From Amycolatopsis iheyensis (lineage in GTDB: Bacteria > Actinomycetota > Actinomycetes > Mycobacteriales > Pseudonocardiaceae), in assembly GCF_024703995.1 (NCBI RefSeq), contig NZ_JAMXQV010000017.1, positions 124,001 through 188,000 on the forward strand: a stretch of DNA of 64,000 bases, in the 5' to 3' direction. Made by a program: the position numbers and the translations under genes. Below are positions 8,523 through 16,528 of this stretch, piece by piece (the first letter of the stretch is position 1; each line of letters starts with the position of its first letter). A model generated the notes under the pieces. It ran no database searches. It had not been told where the DNA came from and worked only from the letters and a program-made list of their open reading frames with translations.

Positions 8523-9191
8523 GTGAACGTCGTGAGCATCGAGGCCGCGGGCGTCGGCGTGAGCTGGCTGGACACCGCGGGGCCCCTGCTCGTCTGGGTG
8601 ATCGTGCTGAGCTTCGTGCTGGTGGAGTGCGCACTGATCGTCGGGCTGTTCCTGCCCGGTGACTCGCTGCTGTTCGGCGCCGGCGTGGTGCTGGCCCAGC
8701 ACGGTTCGGACGCCAACGCGTGGTTGCTGTCGGGCGCCGCGTTGATCGTGGCGGTGCTCGGCAACCAGATCGGTTACTACATCGGCCGCGGCAGTGGCAC
8801 GAAGCTGATCGCCCGCCGCGACGGCAAGGTGCTGAACCGGCACAACCTGGACCGCGCGCAGCGGTTCTTGGACCGCAGGGGTTTCTTCGCGATCGTGGCG
8901 GCCCGGTGGATCCCGTGGATCCGCACGCTGGCCCCGCTGATCGCGGGCGCGGCCCGGATGGACCCCCGCCGCTTCATGGCGGCGACGGCCTTGGGCGGCC
9001 TGCTGTGGGTGCCGACGCTGGTGCTGCTCGGGTACTACGGCGCGGGACTGCTGGACGCGCTGCCGTGGCTGAAGACGGCGGCGTTGTGGGTGAGCATCGC
9101 GTTCTTCGTCTTCGGCACCGGGTACGGGGTGCTGCGGTACCGGCAGGAGATGCGCCGCCCGGTCGACGAGACGGACGACGCGCGCGCCTGA
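8523..9191 (+). CDS. DedA family membrane protein (second of two)
   Basis: A 222-residue DedA/VTT-domain membrane protein with PGDSLLFGAG near the N-terminus and the signature AARWIPWIRTLAPLIAGAARMDPRRF. The role is as for the family: lipid-carrier handling and envelope maintenance. The start is GTG at 8523. Its last codons (DETDDARA and stop) lie in a 26-bp sequence that recurs 318 bp downstream (9485-9510), in a gap with other short repeats. Confidence 0.9.
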   Translation: MNVVSIEAAGVGVSWLDTAGPLLVWVIVLSFVLVECALIVGLFLPGDSLLFGAGVVLAQHGSDANAWLLSGAALIVAVLGNQIGYYIGRGSGTKLIARRDGKVLNRHNLDRAQRFLDRRGFFAIVAARWIPWIRTLAPLIAGAARMDPRRFMAATALGGLLWVPTLVLLGYYGAGLLDALPWLKTAALWVSIAFFVFGTGYGVLRYRQEMRRPVDETDDARA

Positions 9192-9512
9192 GTGGCGCGT
9201 GGTGGGTGTCCGGCCCGGATGCTTTGTCTGACCTTTCGCCCTGAACAAGTGGTTCACGGCTTCACCGGGGCGGGAAGCCCGCATCGAGTGGTGCCCAGGC
9301 CGAAGTCGCTCGCGATGACGCGGCTCGGCCGAATGTTTGAAAGATCCATCCGGCCACAACACGTCCTGAGCGAGTCGTTTCACGACATAACCAGGCGGGA
9401 AGCCCGCATCGGGCGGAACGGCAAGGCTCGAAGAGCGGCCGACTTGCAGCACCTCAGCGAGCGGCGCCCGGGCCGAAGTCGAGCCGAGACGGACGACGCG
9501 CGCGCCTGAGCC
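9192..9512. repeat. Gene-free stretch with degenerate direct repeats and a copy of the dedA 3' tail
   Basis: There is no convincing gene here. A 26-bp sequence at the end of dedA (9167-9192, beginning CGAGACGGACGACGCG) is repeated exactly at 9485-9510. An 18-bp sequence (GGCGGGAAGCCCGCATCG) occurs at 9269-9286 and 9394-9411. GGCCGAAGTCG occurs at 9298-9308 and 9471-9481. The only open frame across it is short and low in coding character, and it ends with the same ETDDARA as dedA, consistent with local duplication and decay. Confidence 0.7.
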
Positions 9513-9926
9513 TCAGACCTGCGGGTCGGCCCAGATCTCCAGCTGGATGCCGTCCGGGTCGCGGAACACCAGGACGTGCGAGCCCTCGAAGGTCCTCGAC
9601 GGCGCCGCCGGCAGGTACGAGACGCCGAACTCCGCGAGCCGGCTCTCCCAGTCGGCCAGCTCGGCCGTCGTCTGGACTCGGAACGCGACGTGGTCGAGGC
9701 CGGTTCTGCGCTCGTCGAAGCCGCGTCTGCCGGTGTCCGCGTGCTGGACCAGCACCACGGAGAACTCGTCCCCGGCGGACCGGAGCACGACCTTGCGCAG
9801 ACCCGTGTCCGGCTCTTCGCGCCGGGTGACCTCCTCGAGGTCGAGGACGCGGACGTACCAGGGCACGCTGCGGTCCACATCGGTCACGGTGAGCGCCAGG
9901 TGGTGCACGGACATGAGTTTCGCCAT
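9513..9926 (-). CDS. VOC (glyoxalase/bleomycin-resistance fold) family protein
   Basis: A 137-residue vicinal-oxygen-chelate protein. VHHLALTVTDVDRSVPWYVRVL starts the first beta-alpha-beta-beta-beta unit, GLDHVAFRV the second, and VLVFRDPDGIQLEIWA holds the usual metal-ligand Glu near the C-terminus. The first unit also supplies His and Glu candidates, so a metal-dependent lyase or dioxygenase is possible. The ATG ending at 9926 fits the fold; longer upstream readings add low-complexity sequence. The substrate is unknown. Confidence 0.85.
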   Translation of the reverse strand: MAKLMSVHHLALTVTDVDRSVPWYVRVLDLEEVTRREEPDTGLRKVVLRSAGDEFSVVLVQHADTGRRGFDERRTGLDHVAFRVQTTAELADWESRLAEFGVSYLPAAPSRTFEGSHVLVFRDPDGIQLEIWADPQV

Positions 9927-10101
9927 GGCTTTCGAAGCCGTCCTTTCGCGTGGCGGCTCCCCAGAGTTGCACAGCGTTCGCCTGCCGAAACCAGGGTGAC
10001 CAATTCCCCGGTCAATCGTGATCTCGCCGTCTCCGCGCGTCTCAGCAGGCGGACACCGGTGACCGAAGGTCATTCACGAATATCGGAGAGTATCCGATCG
10101 G

Positions 10102-10848
10102 TCACCGGCCGCCACCGGCTTCCAGCACCGCGCCCGTCGTGAACGACGACGCCGGTGACAGCAGGAACAGCACCGCCTCGGCGATCTCCGCCGGCTCACC
10201 GGGCCGGCCCATCGGGATCGACGGCGCGAGCCGGTCGAGCCGGTCCGGCAGGCCGGCGGCGTCGTGCAGGCCGGTCCGGATCATGCCCGGCCGCACCGCG
10301 TTGACCCGCACGCCCTCGCCACCGACCTCCTGCGCGAGCCCGAAGGTCAGCGTGTCGACGGCGGCCTTCGACGCGGCGTAGTGCACCCACTCGCCGGCGG
10401 ACCCGGTGCGCGCGGCCGTCGAGGAGACGTTCACGATCGCGCCGCCCGCGCCGCCGTAGCGCGTCGACATGCGGAGCACCGCCTCGCGGCAGCACAGGAA
10501 CACCCCGGTCACGTTCACGTCGAGCGTGCGCCGGACGACCTCGACGTCGTAGGCGTCGAGCCGCCCGGGCGTGTTGCCGGTGACGGCCGCGTTGTTGACC
10601 AGCGCGGTCACCGGCCCCAGCTCGGCGGCCGCGTCGAACAGCGCGCGGACGTCCTCTTCGACCGAGACGTCCGCACGCACCGACACCGCCTGCCGCCCGT
10701 GCTCCCGGACCCGGGCGGCAACGTCTTCCGCGGGCACGGGATCACCGGAGTAGTTCACGACGACGTCGTAGCCACGCGACGCGGCCAGCTCGCAGATGGC
10801 GGCGCCGATGCCCCGGCTGCCACCGGTGACGATCAGGACACCGTTCAT
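10102..10848 (-). CDS. Short-chain dehydrogenase/reductase (SDR)
   Basis: A 248-residue classical SDR. The cofactor motif TGGSRGIG is at residues 8-15, NNAAV near 90, the catalytic Ser in VNVSSTAA near 140, and YxxxK as YAASKAA near 155. The C-terminal LFLLSPASSFTTGAVLEAGGG is typical of FabG-like oxidoreductases. It catalyses NAD(P)H-dependent oxidoreduction of an unknown alcohol or ketone. It is monocistronic, with the VOC gene downstream on the same strand after a 175-bp gap. Confidence 0.9.
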   Translation of the reverse strand: MNGVLIVTGGSRGIGAAICELAASRGYDVVVNYSGDPVPAEDVAARVREHGRQAVSVRADVSVEEDVRALFDAAAELGPVTALVNNAAVTGNTPGRLDAYDVEVVRRTLDVNVTGVFLCCREAVLRMSTRYGGAGGAIVNVSSTAARTGSAGEWVHYAASKAAVDTLTFGLAQEVGGEGVRVNAVRPGMIRTGLHDAAGLPDRLDRLAPSIPMGRPGEPAEIAEAVLFLLSPASSFTTGAVLEAGGGR

Positions 10849-10929
10849 GGCTCAATTCAACCAGCCTGCCACCGACCGTTAACGCCATCGTGTCGATCAG
10901 CGACTCGCCAGGGGGAGCCTGCGATCGAC

Positions 10930-11064
10930 ATGATCAAGGCAGGTGTAACCTCGTGCGATCTTGCCCACGGTGACCCGGATCACCGCCAGCACATGCTGGA
11001 GAAGTTCGATCAAAATCGGAGAACGTGCACCATGACTAAGCTCGGCGGGGAGAGCGGCAACTAG
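10930..11064 (+). CDS. Possible 44-residue small protein
   Basis: An ATG at 10930 preceded by AGGGGGAG (12 nt spacing) opens a 44-codon frame ending at TAG 11064. The product begins MIKAGVTSCDLAHGD and ends MTKLGGESGN; two Cys and several His residues are visible. It lies in a lower-GC gap. No family is recognised, and chance is a serious alternative. A shorter reading of its last ten codons from the ATG at 11032 is also possible. Confidence 0.25.
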   Translation: MIKAGVTSCDLAHGDPDHRQHMLEKFDQNRRTCTMTKLGGESGN

Positions 11065-11086
11065 GTCAGCGTGACCTTGCCGCGGA

Positions 11087-11112
11087 CGGGCACTGGCCGC
11101 AACCAGTGCCCG
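11087..11112. terminator. Hairpin between convergent frames
   Basis: A perfect 10-bp stem (CGGGCACTGG, 11087-11096, with 11103-11112) lies 4 bp beyond the stop of the leftward gene ending at 11116. There is no T-run, but it is well placed to end that gene and any rightward transcript. Confidence 0.6.
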
Positions 11113-11115
11113 CTC

Positions 11116-12018
11116 CTACTTGAGCTGCAGCAACATCCCGACTTGTTTGTTGAGCGGCACGTCAACCCCTTCGAAGACGAACTCCTTTCGCCCCTTGTCC
11201 GTACGGGCGATCAACGAGAACCGCGGGTCCGACGCATCGAACCCGATGGGCGAGTAGTGCGCGTCGAAACCCTTTGGCAGAACGACGACGTAGGACGCGT
11301 AGTCGACCGGCAAAGCCTTGGTGAAGTTGAAGAAGAACGAATCGGTCTTTCGTGACATGAGCGGCAGCGACTTCCCGGGCCAGCGCCAGGAGATCTGCAG
11401 TCTCAGCTTCGTTCCCGACGGAACAGGTCGATGCAGGTGGTAGATGACGTCAAGCCTGCCGTCGGAGTCCCAGGTCTTGGTGACTTCCGAGTCCGGCACC
11501 CGGTCGCCGTTGTCCTGCAGAAGGTGGAGGTCGACCTTGGCCTTCTTCCAGTATTTCGGCGGTTGCTGCCAGCCCGCGCGGAACTTGAACTGCAGGAAGT
11601 AGATGGCCTTCCGCACGGTCACCAGCTCGACGACCACCTCACCGTCGGTGTCGCCGTTCTCGGCGACGACTGCCAGTTCTTCCCAGCTTGCGACCCGGTA
11701 GGGAATTTTGGGGTGCCCCGCAATGAACTTGCAGTAACGCGCCAGTAGCTGCCGGTAGGTTTGAGCCTCTTGCTTGAGGGCGATCCGATCGCGGAGCAAC
11801 ACCAAGGCGAAGATCAGCGCCAGCACGACGGCCAGCGCGAGCACTCCGGCCTTGATCATGGGGACGCCGGGAATGGCGGCCAACGCGATCGAGAAACCCA
11901 TGATCGCGAAGATCGACCGGACCGTCGCCGCCGTCCCCTTGGCCAACAGTTGCTCGTCAAACCACTGGATCAGACCTTTCAGCATCAGCCGGAGCCTTCC
12001 CTCGAGCAGCTTCGACAT
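11116..12018 (-). CDS. Hypothetical two-helix membrane protein, lower-GC accessory gene
   Basis: A 300-residue protein with no family I recognise. An N-terminal amphipathic segment is followed by two closely spaced hydrophobic helices (about residues 35-75), a charged heptad-like stretch (DRIALKQEAQTYRQLL), and a large soluble C-terminal domain rich in Trp, Phe and Tyr with a beta-like pattern (WDSDGRLDVIYHLHRPVPSGTKLRLQISWRW). Codon third positions are visibly less GC-rich than in neighbours, suggesting recent acquisition. It probably has cytoplasmic ends with the C-terminal domain sensing or binding something. No operon partner is present. Confidence 0.65.
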   Translation of the reverse strand: MSKLLEGRLRLMLKGLIQWFDEQLLAKGTAATVRSIFAIMGFSIALAAIPGVPMIKAGVLALAVVLALIFALVLLRDRIALKQEAQTYRQLLARYCKFIAGHPKIPYRVASWEELAVVAENGDTDGEVVVELVTVRKAIYFLQFKFRAGWQQPPKYWKKAKVDLHLLQDNGDRVPDSEVTKTWDSDGRLDVIYHLHRPVPSGTKLRLQISWRWPGKSLPLMSRKTDSFFFNFTKALPVDYASYVVVLPKGFDAHYSPIGFDASDPRFSLIARTDKGRKEFVFEGVDVPLNKQVGMLLQLK

Positions 12019-12141
12019 CCCTACTGTGCTCCGAGGGTAAGCACACAGTTGACTATCCGTAAATGGGTGGCCTCCGACGGTGAACTATTCGAGATCCACA
12101 GGTTATTCGGTCAATAGATCACCGGATGACGATCAGGACGC

Positions 12142-12777
12142 TCACAGCGCGAAGTTGACCAGCGGCAGGTTCTCCAGCACCAGGTCCGCGCGGTCCCGCG
12201 TCTGCGAGATCAGGTCGGCGTTGCGCTGGTCGGAGCCGAGCGCGCGCTGCCGCGCCTCGACCAGTGACCGGCCGTAGCGGCGGTGGCGCGACACCAGGCG
12301 TTCGATGCGCTCGGGCTCGTCCGGCGCGAGGAACCAGGCCTCGGTGAGCAGCGGGCGGATGCCGCTCCACGGGTCGTCCGGCAGCAGCAGGTAGTTGCCC
12401 TCGGTGATCACCAGCTGGACCTCCGGCGGCACCGCCACCGCGCCGGCGATCGGCTCCTCGATCTCGCGGCGGAACTCCGGCGCGTAGACCGTCTCGCGGC
12501 CTTCGGCGAGCCGGCGGATCAGGTGGTAGTACCCGGCCGCGTCGAACGTGTCCGGCGCGCCCTTGCGCTCGGTGCGCTCCAGCCGGCGCAGCTCGACCTG
12601 CGCGAGGTGGAAGCCGTCCATCCCGACCACGGCCGCGCGCGAGCCCAGCGCGTTGGCGATCGCCCAGGCCAGCGTGGTCTTGCCGGACGCCGGTGCGCCG
12701 ATGATGCCCAGCACGTTGCGCTGCCCGCGCACGGTCAGGCCCTCGGCCCGGGCCAGCAGGTCGTCGAACGCCGTCAT
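12142..12777 (-). CDS. Nucleoside/nucleotide kinase family P-loop protein (FrcK-like)
   Basis: A 211-residue P-loop kinase related to uridine kinase/pantothenate kinase-like proteins and to FrcK of rhizobial fructose-transport operons. Walker A is GAPASGKTT (about 28-36), DGFHL follows the usual kinase pattern, and VITEGNYLLL is the Walker-B-like strand. It is last of five genes and overlaps the PfkB gene by 4 bp. The start is the ATG ending at 12777 with AGGAAGGA in front. The substrate of FrcK-type proteins is not settled; a sugar or nucleoside phosphorylation role is inferred from context. Confidence 0.82.
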   Translation of the reverse strand: MTAFDDLLARAEGLTVRGQRNVLGIIGAPASGKTTLAWAIANALGSRAAVVGMDGFHLAQVELRRLERTERKGAPDTFDAAGYYHLIRRLAEGRETVYAPEFRREIEEPIAGAVAVPPEVQLVITEGNYLLLPDDPWSGIRPLLTEAWFLAPDEPERIERLVSRHRRYGRSLVEARQRALGSDQRNADLISQTRDRADLVLENLPLVNFAL

Positions 12778-13607
12778 GTCCTGTTCCTTCCTGCGATCGC
12801 GGTCGTCCACGACCGCGGTCCCACCTGCCGCACCCGTTCGGCGGCCACCTCGTTGGCGAAGCGAATCCGGTCCGTCACCGTCGGTTCGCGCGTCACGGCC
12901 ACGGCGAGCGCGCCGTGCCAGACGTCGCCCGCACCTAGTGTGTCTCGCGCTTCGACGCTCGCGACAGGCACCTCACCCGAGCTGCCGTCCGCTGTGGACC
13001 ACCGCACCGGGCCGGGCCCGTCGGTGGTGATGACGGTGGGCACGCCGCGCTCGTGCAGGCCCGGCTCCGGCGCGTGGAAGTGCGCGGAGCAGGCAGCGAT
13101 ATCGACCAGCGGCAGCAACTCGTCGAACACGGGCTTCCAGCTCCCGGCGTCGAGCACCACCGGCGCCTCGGTCCCCCTCGCGACAGCCAGCGCAAGCTCC
13201 GGATAGTGCCCATCAAGCAAAACGACATCGGCTGCCAAAAGCGGCACTTTCCCTATGAAAGTGCGGTCCTGGGCGTTGCGGGCGACGACGGTGCGTTCGC
13301 CGTCTCGGTCGCGGACCGCCACCGCGCTGACCGGGGGCGGGTCGGGCAGGTCGGGGGCGAGGTCGATCAAATGGACGCCGTGGGCTTCGAGGTCGGCTCG
13401 GGCGAGGGCCGCCAGCGGGTGTGCGCCGAGGACGGTCAGCAGGGTCGCTTCGGCGCCGAGCGCGGCCGCCGTCACCGCGGCGTTCGTCGCGGGCCCCCCG
13501 GCCGCGACGTCCACCCGCAGCGACTGGACCTTCTCGCCCGGCGCCGGCAGCTCGTCGACCCGCTGGACGACGTCCACAGTGCACAGTCCCGCCAGCAGCA
13601 CCTTCAC
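12774..13607 (-). CDS. PfkB family carbohydrate kinase (probable fructokinase-type)
   Basis: A 277-residue ribokinase/PfkB-fold kinase. It has an N-terminal Gly-rich region (VAAGGPATNAAVTAAALGA) and the C-terminal PfkB signature DTLGAGDVWHGALA with the catalytic Asp. It would phosphorylate the sugar brought in by the ABC importer encoded just upstream, most likely fructose or a related ketose. Start and stop overlap both neighbours by 4 bp, so the operon is tightly coupled. Somewhat shorter than ribokinase (about 300 residues), which is normal for this subfamily. Confidence 0.88.
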   Translation of the reverse strand: MKVLLAGLCTVDVVQRVDELPAPGEKVQSLRVDVAAGGPATNAAVTAAALGAEATLLTVLGAHPLAALARADLEAHGVHLIDLAPDLPDPPPVSAVAVRDRDGERTVVARNAQDRTFIGKVPLLAADVVLLDGHYPELALAVARGTEAPVVLDAGSWKPVFDELLPLVDIAACSAHFHAPEPGLHERGVPTVITTDGPGPVRWSTADGSSGEVPVASVEARDTLGAGDVWHGALAVAVTREPTVTDRIRFANEVAAERVRQVGPRSWTTAIAGRNRT

Positions 13608-14410
13608 TTCAAGCCGGCCACGTGGGTCGCGCCGGCTTCTTCGACTTCGCCGTTCTCGTTGAGCCGCAACGCACCCGTGAGCAGGCCGACGACCTGGTTC
13701 ATCGAGTGCGTCTTCGGAGACACGACCGCGACGCGCTTGCCGAGGCGGTGCACGTGGATGCGGTCGGCGATGTCGAACACGTGCGGCATGTTGTGGCTGA
13801 TCAGCACCACCGGCAGGCCGCGGTCGCGGATCCGGCCGATGAGGTCGAGCACCTTGCCGGACTCGGCGACGCCGAGCGCGGCGGTGGGCTCGTCCATGAT
13901 CACGGCCTTGGTGCCGAACGCCGCGGCCCGCGCGACGGCGACACCTTGGCGCTGCCCGCCGGAGAGCGTTTCGACGGGCTGGGTGATCGACTTGATGTTG
14001 ATGCCCAGCTCGTCGAGGATCCGCTGCGCCTCCGACCGCATGGTCGCGGTGTCGAGCTTGCGGAACAGCCCGAACGGGCCCTTGAGCCGCTTTTCCCGGC
14101 CCAGGAACATGTTCGACGCGATGTCGAGCGCGGGTGCGACGGCGAGGTCCTGGTACACCGTCTCGATGCCGTAGTGGCGAGCGTCCAAAGGGGATCGCAA
14201 GTGGACGGTCTTGCCGTCCACTTTGATCTCCCCTTCGTCGGGGATCACCGCGCCCGAAAGGGCTTTGATGAGGGACGACTTCCCGGCGCCGTTGTCGCCG
14301 ACCACGGCGAGCACTTCGCCGGGCAGCAGGTCGAAGTCGGCGCCGTCGATGGCGGTCACCCGGCCGTAGCGTTTCACCAGCCCGCGGGCCTGGAGGATCG
14401 GTTCGGTCAT
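13604..14410 (-). CDS. Sugar ABC transporter ATP-binding protein (FrcA type)
   Basis: A 268-residue ATPase with Walker A GDNGAGKS (about 37-44), signature LSGGQRQG, Walker B VIMDEPTAAL and switch His in LISHNM. A single ATPase domain, rather than the double domain of RbsA, is characteristic of the fructose-type FrcA group. It energises uptake by the permease encoded immediately upstream. The ATG ending at 14410 overlaps the permease stop by 4 bp; longer upstream readings of the frame are spurious. Confidence 0.92.
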   Translation of the reverse strand: MTEPILQARGLVKRYGRVTAIDGADFDLLPGEVLAVVGDNGAGKSSLIKALSGAVIPDEGEIKVDGKTVHLRSPLDARHYGIETVYQDLAVAPALDIASNMFLGREKRLKGPFGLFRKLDTATMRSEAQRILDELGINIKSITQPVETLSGGQRQGVAVARAAAFGTKAVIMDEPTAALGVAESGKVLDLIGRIRDRGLPVVLISHNMPHVFDIADRIHVHRLGKRVAVVSPKTHSMNQVVGLLTGALRLNENGEVEEAGATHVAGLK

Positions 14411-15396
14411 GACTGCTGCTGCCTCCTCGCGATCCGGTCCACCACGACGGCGGCGATCAGCAGGGCGCCGGTGGCGAGGTCCTGGTAGTTGCCGTCGACG
14501 TTCATCTGCGTGAGGCCCGACCGCAGCACCGCCACGACCAGCGCGCCCATCAGCGTCCCGAGCACCGAACCGCGGCCGCCGAAGAGGCTCGTCCCGCCGA
14601 GGACGACGGCGGTGATCGAGTCGAGGTTGCCGAGCTGGAACTGGTTCGGGTCGGCGTTCGGCGTCCGGCCGAGTGCCTGCCAGGCCGCGATGCCGAAGGT
14701 CAGCCCGGCCACGATGTACACCGACAGGACCGTGCGGTTGACCTTGATGCCGGACAGCCGCGCGGACTCCGGTGCGTTGCCGACCGCGTAGACGTGCTTG
14801 CCCCACGCGGTTTTCGTCAGCGCGTACCAGACGCCGAGGTACATCAGCAGCGCCAGCGTCATGCCGTAGGTGATCGGGATGCCGCCGAAGAGGTAGCGCT
14901 TGGTGCCGAGCCACTGCAGCAGCCCGTCGGTCACCGGCACGGCCTGGCCGCCCGCGATCAGCTTCGACACCGCGGTCAGCATGGTGAACGTGCCGAGCGT
15001 GATGATGAACGCCGGCAGCTTGATCCGGGTGGCGAGCCCGCCGATGAAGATGCCGACGATGATCGTCAGCACCACGCCGGCGAGCAGCGCGACGAAGCCG
15101 TTCGTCCCCGCCGCGGCGAGCTTCGCCATGATCAGCGTCGCGACGACCATCGACGACGCGTTGGACAGGTCGATGCCCGCGATGAGGATGACGAGCGTCT
15201 GTCCCAACGCGAGTGTTCCGACGACCAGCGACTGCTGGACCACTGTGGACAGGTTGTCGAGGTCGAAGAACGTGTCCGTCGCGAGCGAGAACACCACGAT
15301 CGCGACGACCAGCGCGAGCGCCGGGCCGACCGCCGGCGCGCGGAGGAGGAAGTCGCCGAGGGATTCGCGTTCCTTGGTTGCCACCGCAGTTGTCAC
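14407..15396 (-). CDS. Sugar ABC transporter permease (FrcC/RbsC type)
   Basis: A 329-residue inner-membrane protein of the BPD_transp_2 family with about 8-10 helices. The family hallmark is visible as LAGVVLTIIVGIFIGGLATRIKLPAFIITLGT, with AVGGN-like AVGNAPESARLSGIKV later. The start is placed at the GTG ending at 15396, which overlaps the binding-protein stop (GTGA) and has GGGAGG 7-8 nt upstream. An earlier GTG at 15429 would overlap the preceding gene by 37 bp and is less likely. Confidence 0.92.
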   Translation of the reverse strand: MTTAVATKERESLGDFLLRAPAVGPALALVVAIVVFSLATDTFFDLDNLSTVVQQSLVVGTLALGQTLVILIAGIDLSNASSMVVATLIMAKLAAAGTNGFVALLAGVVLTIIVGIFIGGLATRIKLPAFIITLGTFTMLTAVSKLIAGGQAVPVTDGLLQWLGTKRYLFGGIPITYGMTLALLMYLGVWYALTKTAWGKHVYAVGNAPESARLSGIKVNRTVLSVYIVAGLTFGIAAWQALGRTPNADPNQFQLGNLDSITAVVLGGTSLFGGRGSVLGTLMGALVVAVLRSGLTQMNVDGNYQDLATGALLIAAVVVDRIARRQQQS

Positions 15397-16409
15397 TTCG
15401 CGCCTCCCCAGCAGTTCTGCAGGCCCCACGCGGAATCGTGGCTTTCGATCCCCGGCAGCGGCTTGTCGGTGATCACGGCGGACCCGGTGTTCACGAAGCC
15501 GGACGGCTTCTTGCCGGTCTTCGCGTACTCGACGGCGGCGAGCACGCCCTGCTCCGCCATCTTCTTCGGGAACTGCATGACGGTGGCGGCGAACTGGCCG
15601 TTCTTGACGTTCTGGACGCCTTCGCAGCCGCCGTCGATCGAGCCCATCACGATCTGGCCGGTGAGCCCGCGGGCGTTCAGCGCCGCGTACGCGCCGCGGC
15701 CCATCGGCTCGTTCATCGAGTAGACGGCGTTGATGTCGGTGCTGCGCTGCAGCAGGTTCTCCATGCCCTGCTGGGCGAGGCTCTGGTCGCCGTTGGCCGC
15801 GGTGTGGCCCTTGATCTCCGGCGAGCCGTCGGTGAGCCCGATGCCCTTGAGGAAGCCGCCGTGGCGCTGGGTGTCGACCGAGCTGCCGGCGGTCCCGTCG
15901 ACCATCAGGAGCTTGGGCGGGACGCCCTTGAGCGCGGCTTTCACGTAGGTGCCCTGCTGCTGGCCGGCCGCGAAGTTGTCGGTGGCGAAGGTCGCGTCGA
16001 CGGCGTCCGGCGGTTCGGTGGCGGTGTCGAGGGCGATGACCAGGATGCCGGCGTCACGCGCGTCCTTGATCGCCTTGAGCACACCGGTCGACGAGCTGGG
16101 CGTGATGAGGATGGTGTTCGCGCCCTGCTGGACCAGGTTCTCGATGGCGCGGACCTGGCCGTCGTTGTCACCGTCGAACTGGCCGGCGAGCGCGCTGAAG
16201 TCGGCGCCGTTGGCCTGCGCGGTCGCTCTCGCGGAGTCGCGCAACGCGACGAAGTAGGGGTTCGTGTCGGTCTTGGTGACCAGGCCGACCTTGGCCTTGC
16301 CGCTCCCGCCGGTGTTGGTGTTGCCGCCCCAGTGGCGTTCGACCGTGCAGCCGGTCGTCGCGGCGAGGACGGCGGCCAGCACGACGGCGGTGAGACTTCG
16401 CTGTCTCAT
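15393..16409 (-). CDS. Sugar ABC transporter substrate-binding lipoprotein (FrcB type)
   Basis: A 338-residue extracytoplasmic binding protein. It has a signal sequence ending in a lipobox with Cys21 (LAATTGC), then a Peripla_BP_4 fold: VGLVTKTDTNPYFVALRDSA, ILITPSSSTGVLKAIKDARDAG and VYSMNEPMGRGAYAAL line the sugar pocket. Similarity in domain type and operon order to frcBCAK supports fructose, but this is inference. The ATG ending at 16409 has AGGGTGGG in front. It is the first gene of the leftward operon and its promoter carries the LacI palindrome. Confidence 0.9.
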   Translation of the reverse strand: MRQRSLTAVVLAAVLAATTGCTVERHWGGNTNTGGSGKAKVGLVTKTDTNPYFVALRDSARATAQANGADFSALAGQFDGDNDGQVRAIENLVQQGANTILITPSSSTGVLKAIKDARDAGILVIALDTATEPPDAVDATFATDNFAAGQQQGTYVKAALKGVPPKLLMVDGTAGSSVDTQRHGGFLKGIGLTDGSPEIKGHTAANGDQSLAQQGMENLLQRSTDINAVYSMNEPMGRGAYAALNARGLTGQIVMGSIDGGCEGVQNVKNGQFAATVMQFPKKMAEQGVLAAVEYAKTGKKPSGFVNTGSAVITDKPLPGIESHDSAWGLQNCWGGAK

Positions 16410-16465
16410 GGGTGCCCACCCTTTGTTCAATGACTCAGTCGTGTCGAAGCTTGCCGATGGACCGG

Positions 16466-16494
16466 AAGGTAGACAGACTGCACTGTTGACGCAA
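16466..16494 (-). promoter_or_regulatory. Promoter of the sugar ABC operon
   Basis: On the reverse strand TTGCGT (complement of 16489-16494) and TACCTT (complement of 16466-16471) are separated by 17 nt. The -35 hexamer lies inside the LacI-type palindrome at 16491, so bound repressor would block RNA polymerase. Confidence 0.6.
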
Positions 16495-16514
16495 GCGTTT
16501 GCGCAAACGCTTGC
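16491..16514. promoter_or_regulatory. 24-bp perfect palindrome, LacI-family operator
   Basis: The sequence 16491-16514 (GCAAGCGTTTGC followed by GCAAACGCTTGC) is a perfect inverted repeat with the CG-centred GCAAxCG character of LacI-family operators. It sits between the divergent ABC operon and lacI-like gene, overlapping the ABC -35 and ending 14 bp before the regulator's start, so it should control both directions. Confidence 0.85.
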
Positions 16515-16528
16515 CGGAAAGGATTGGC

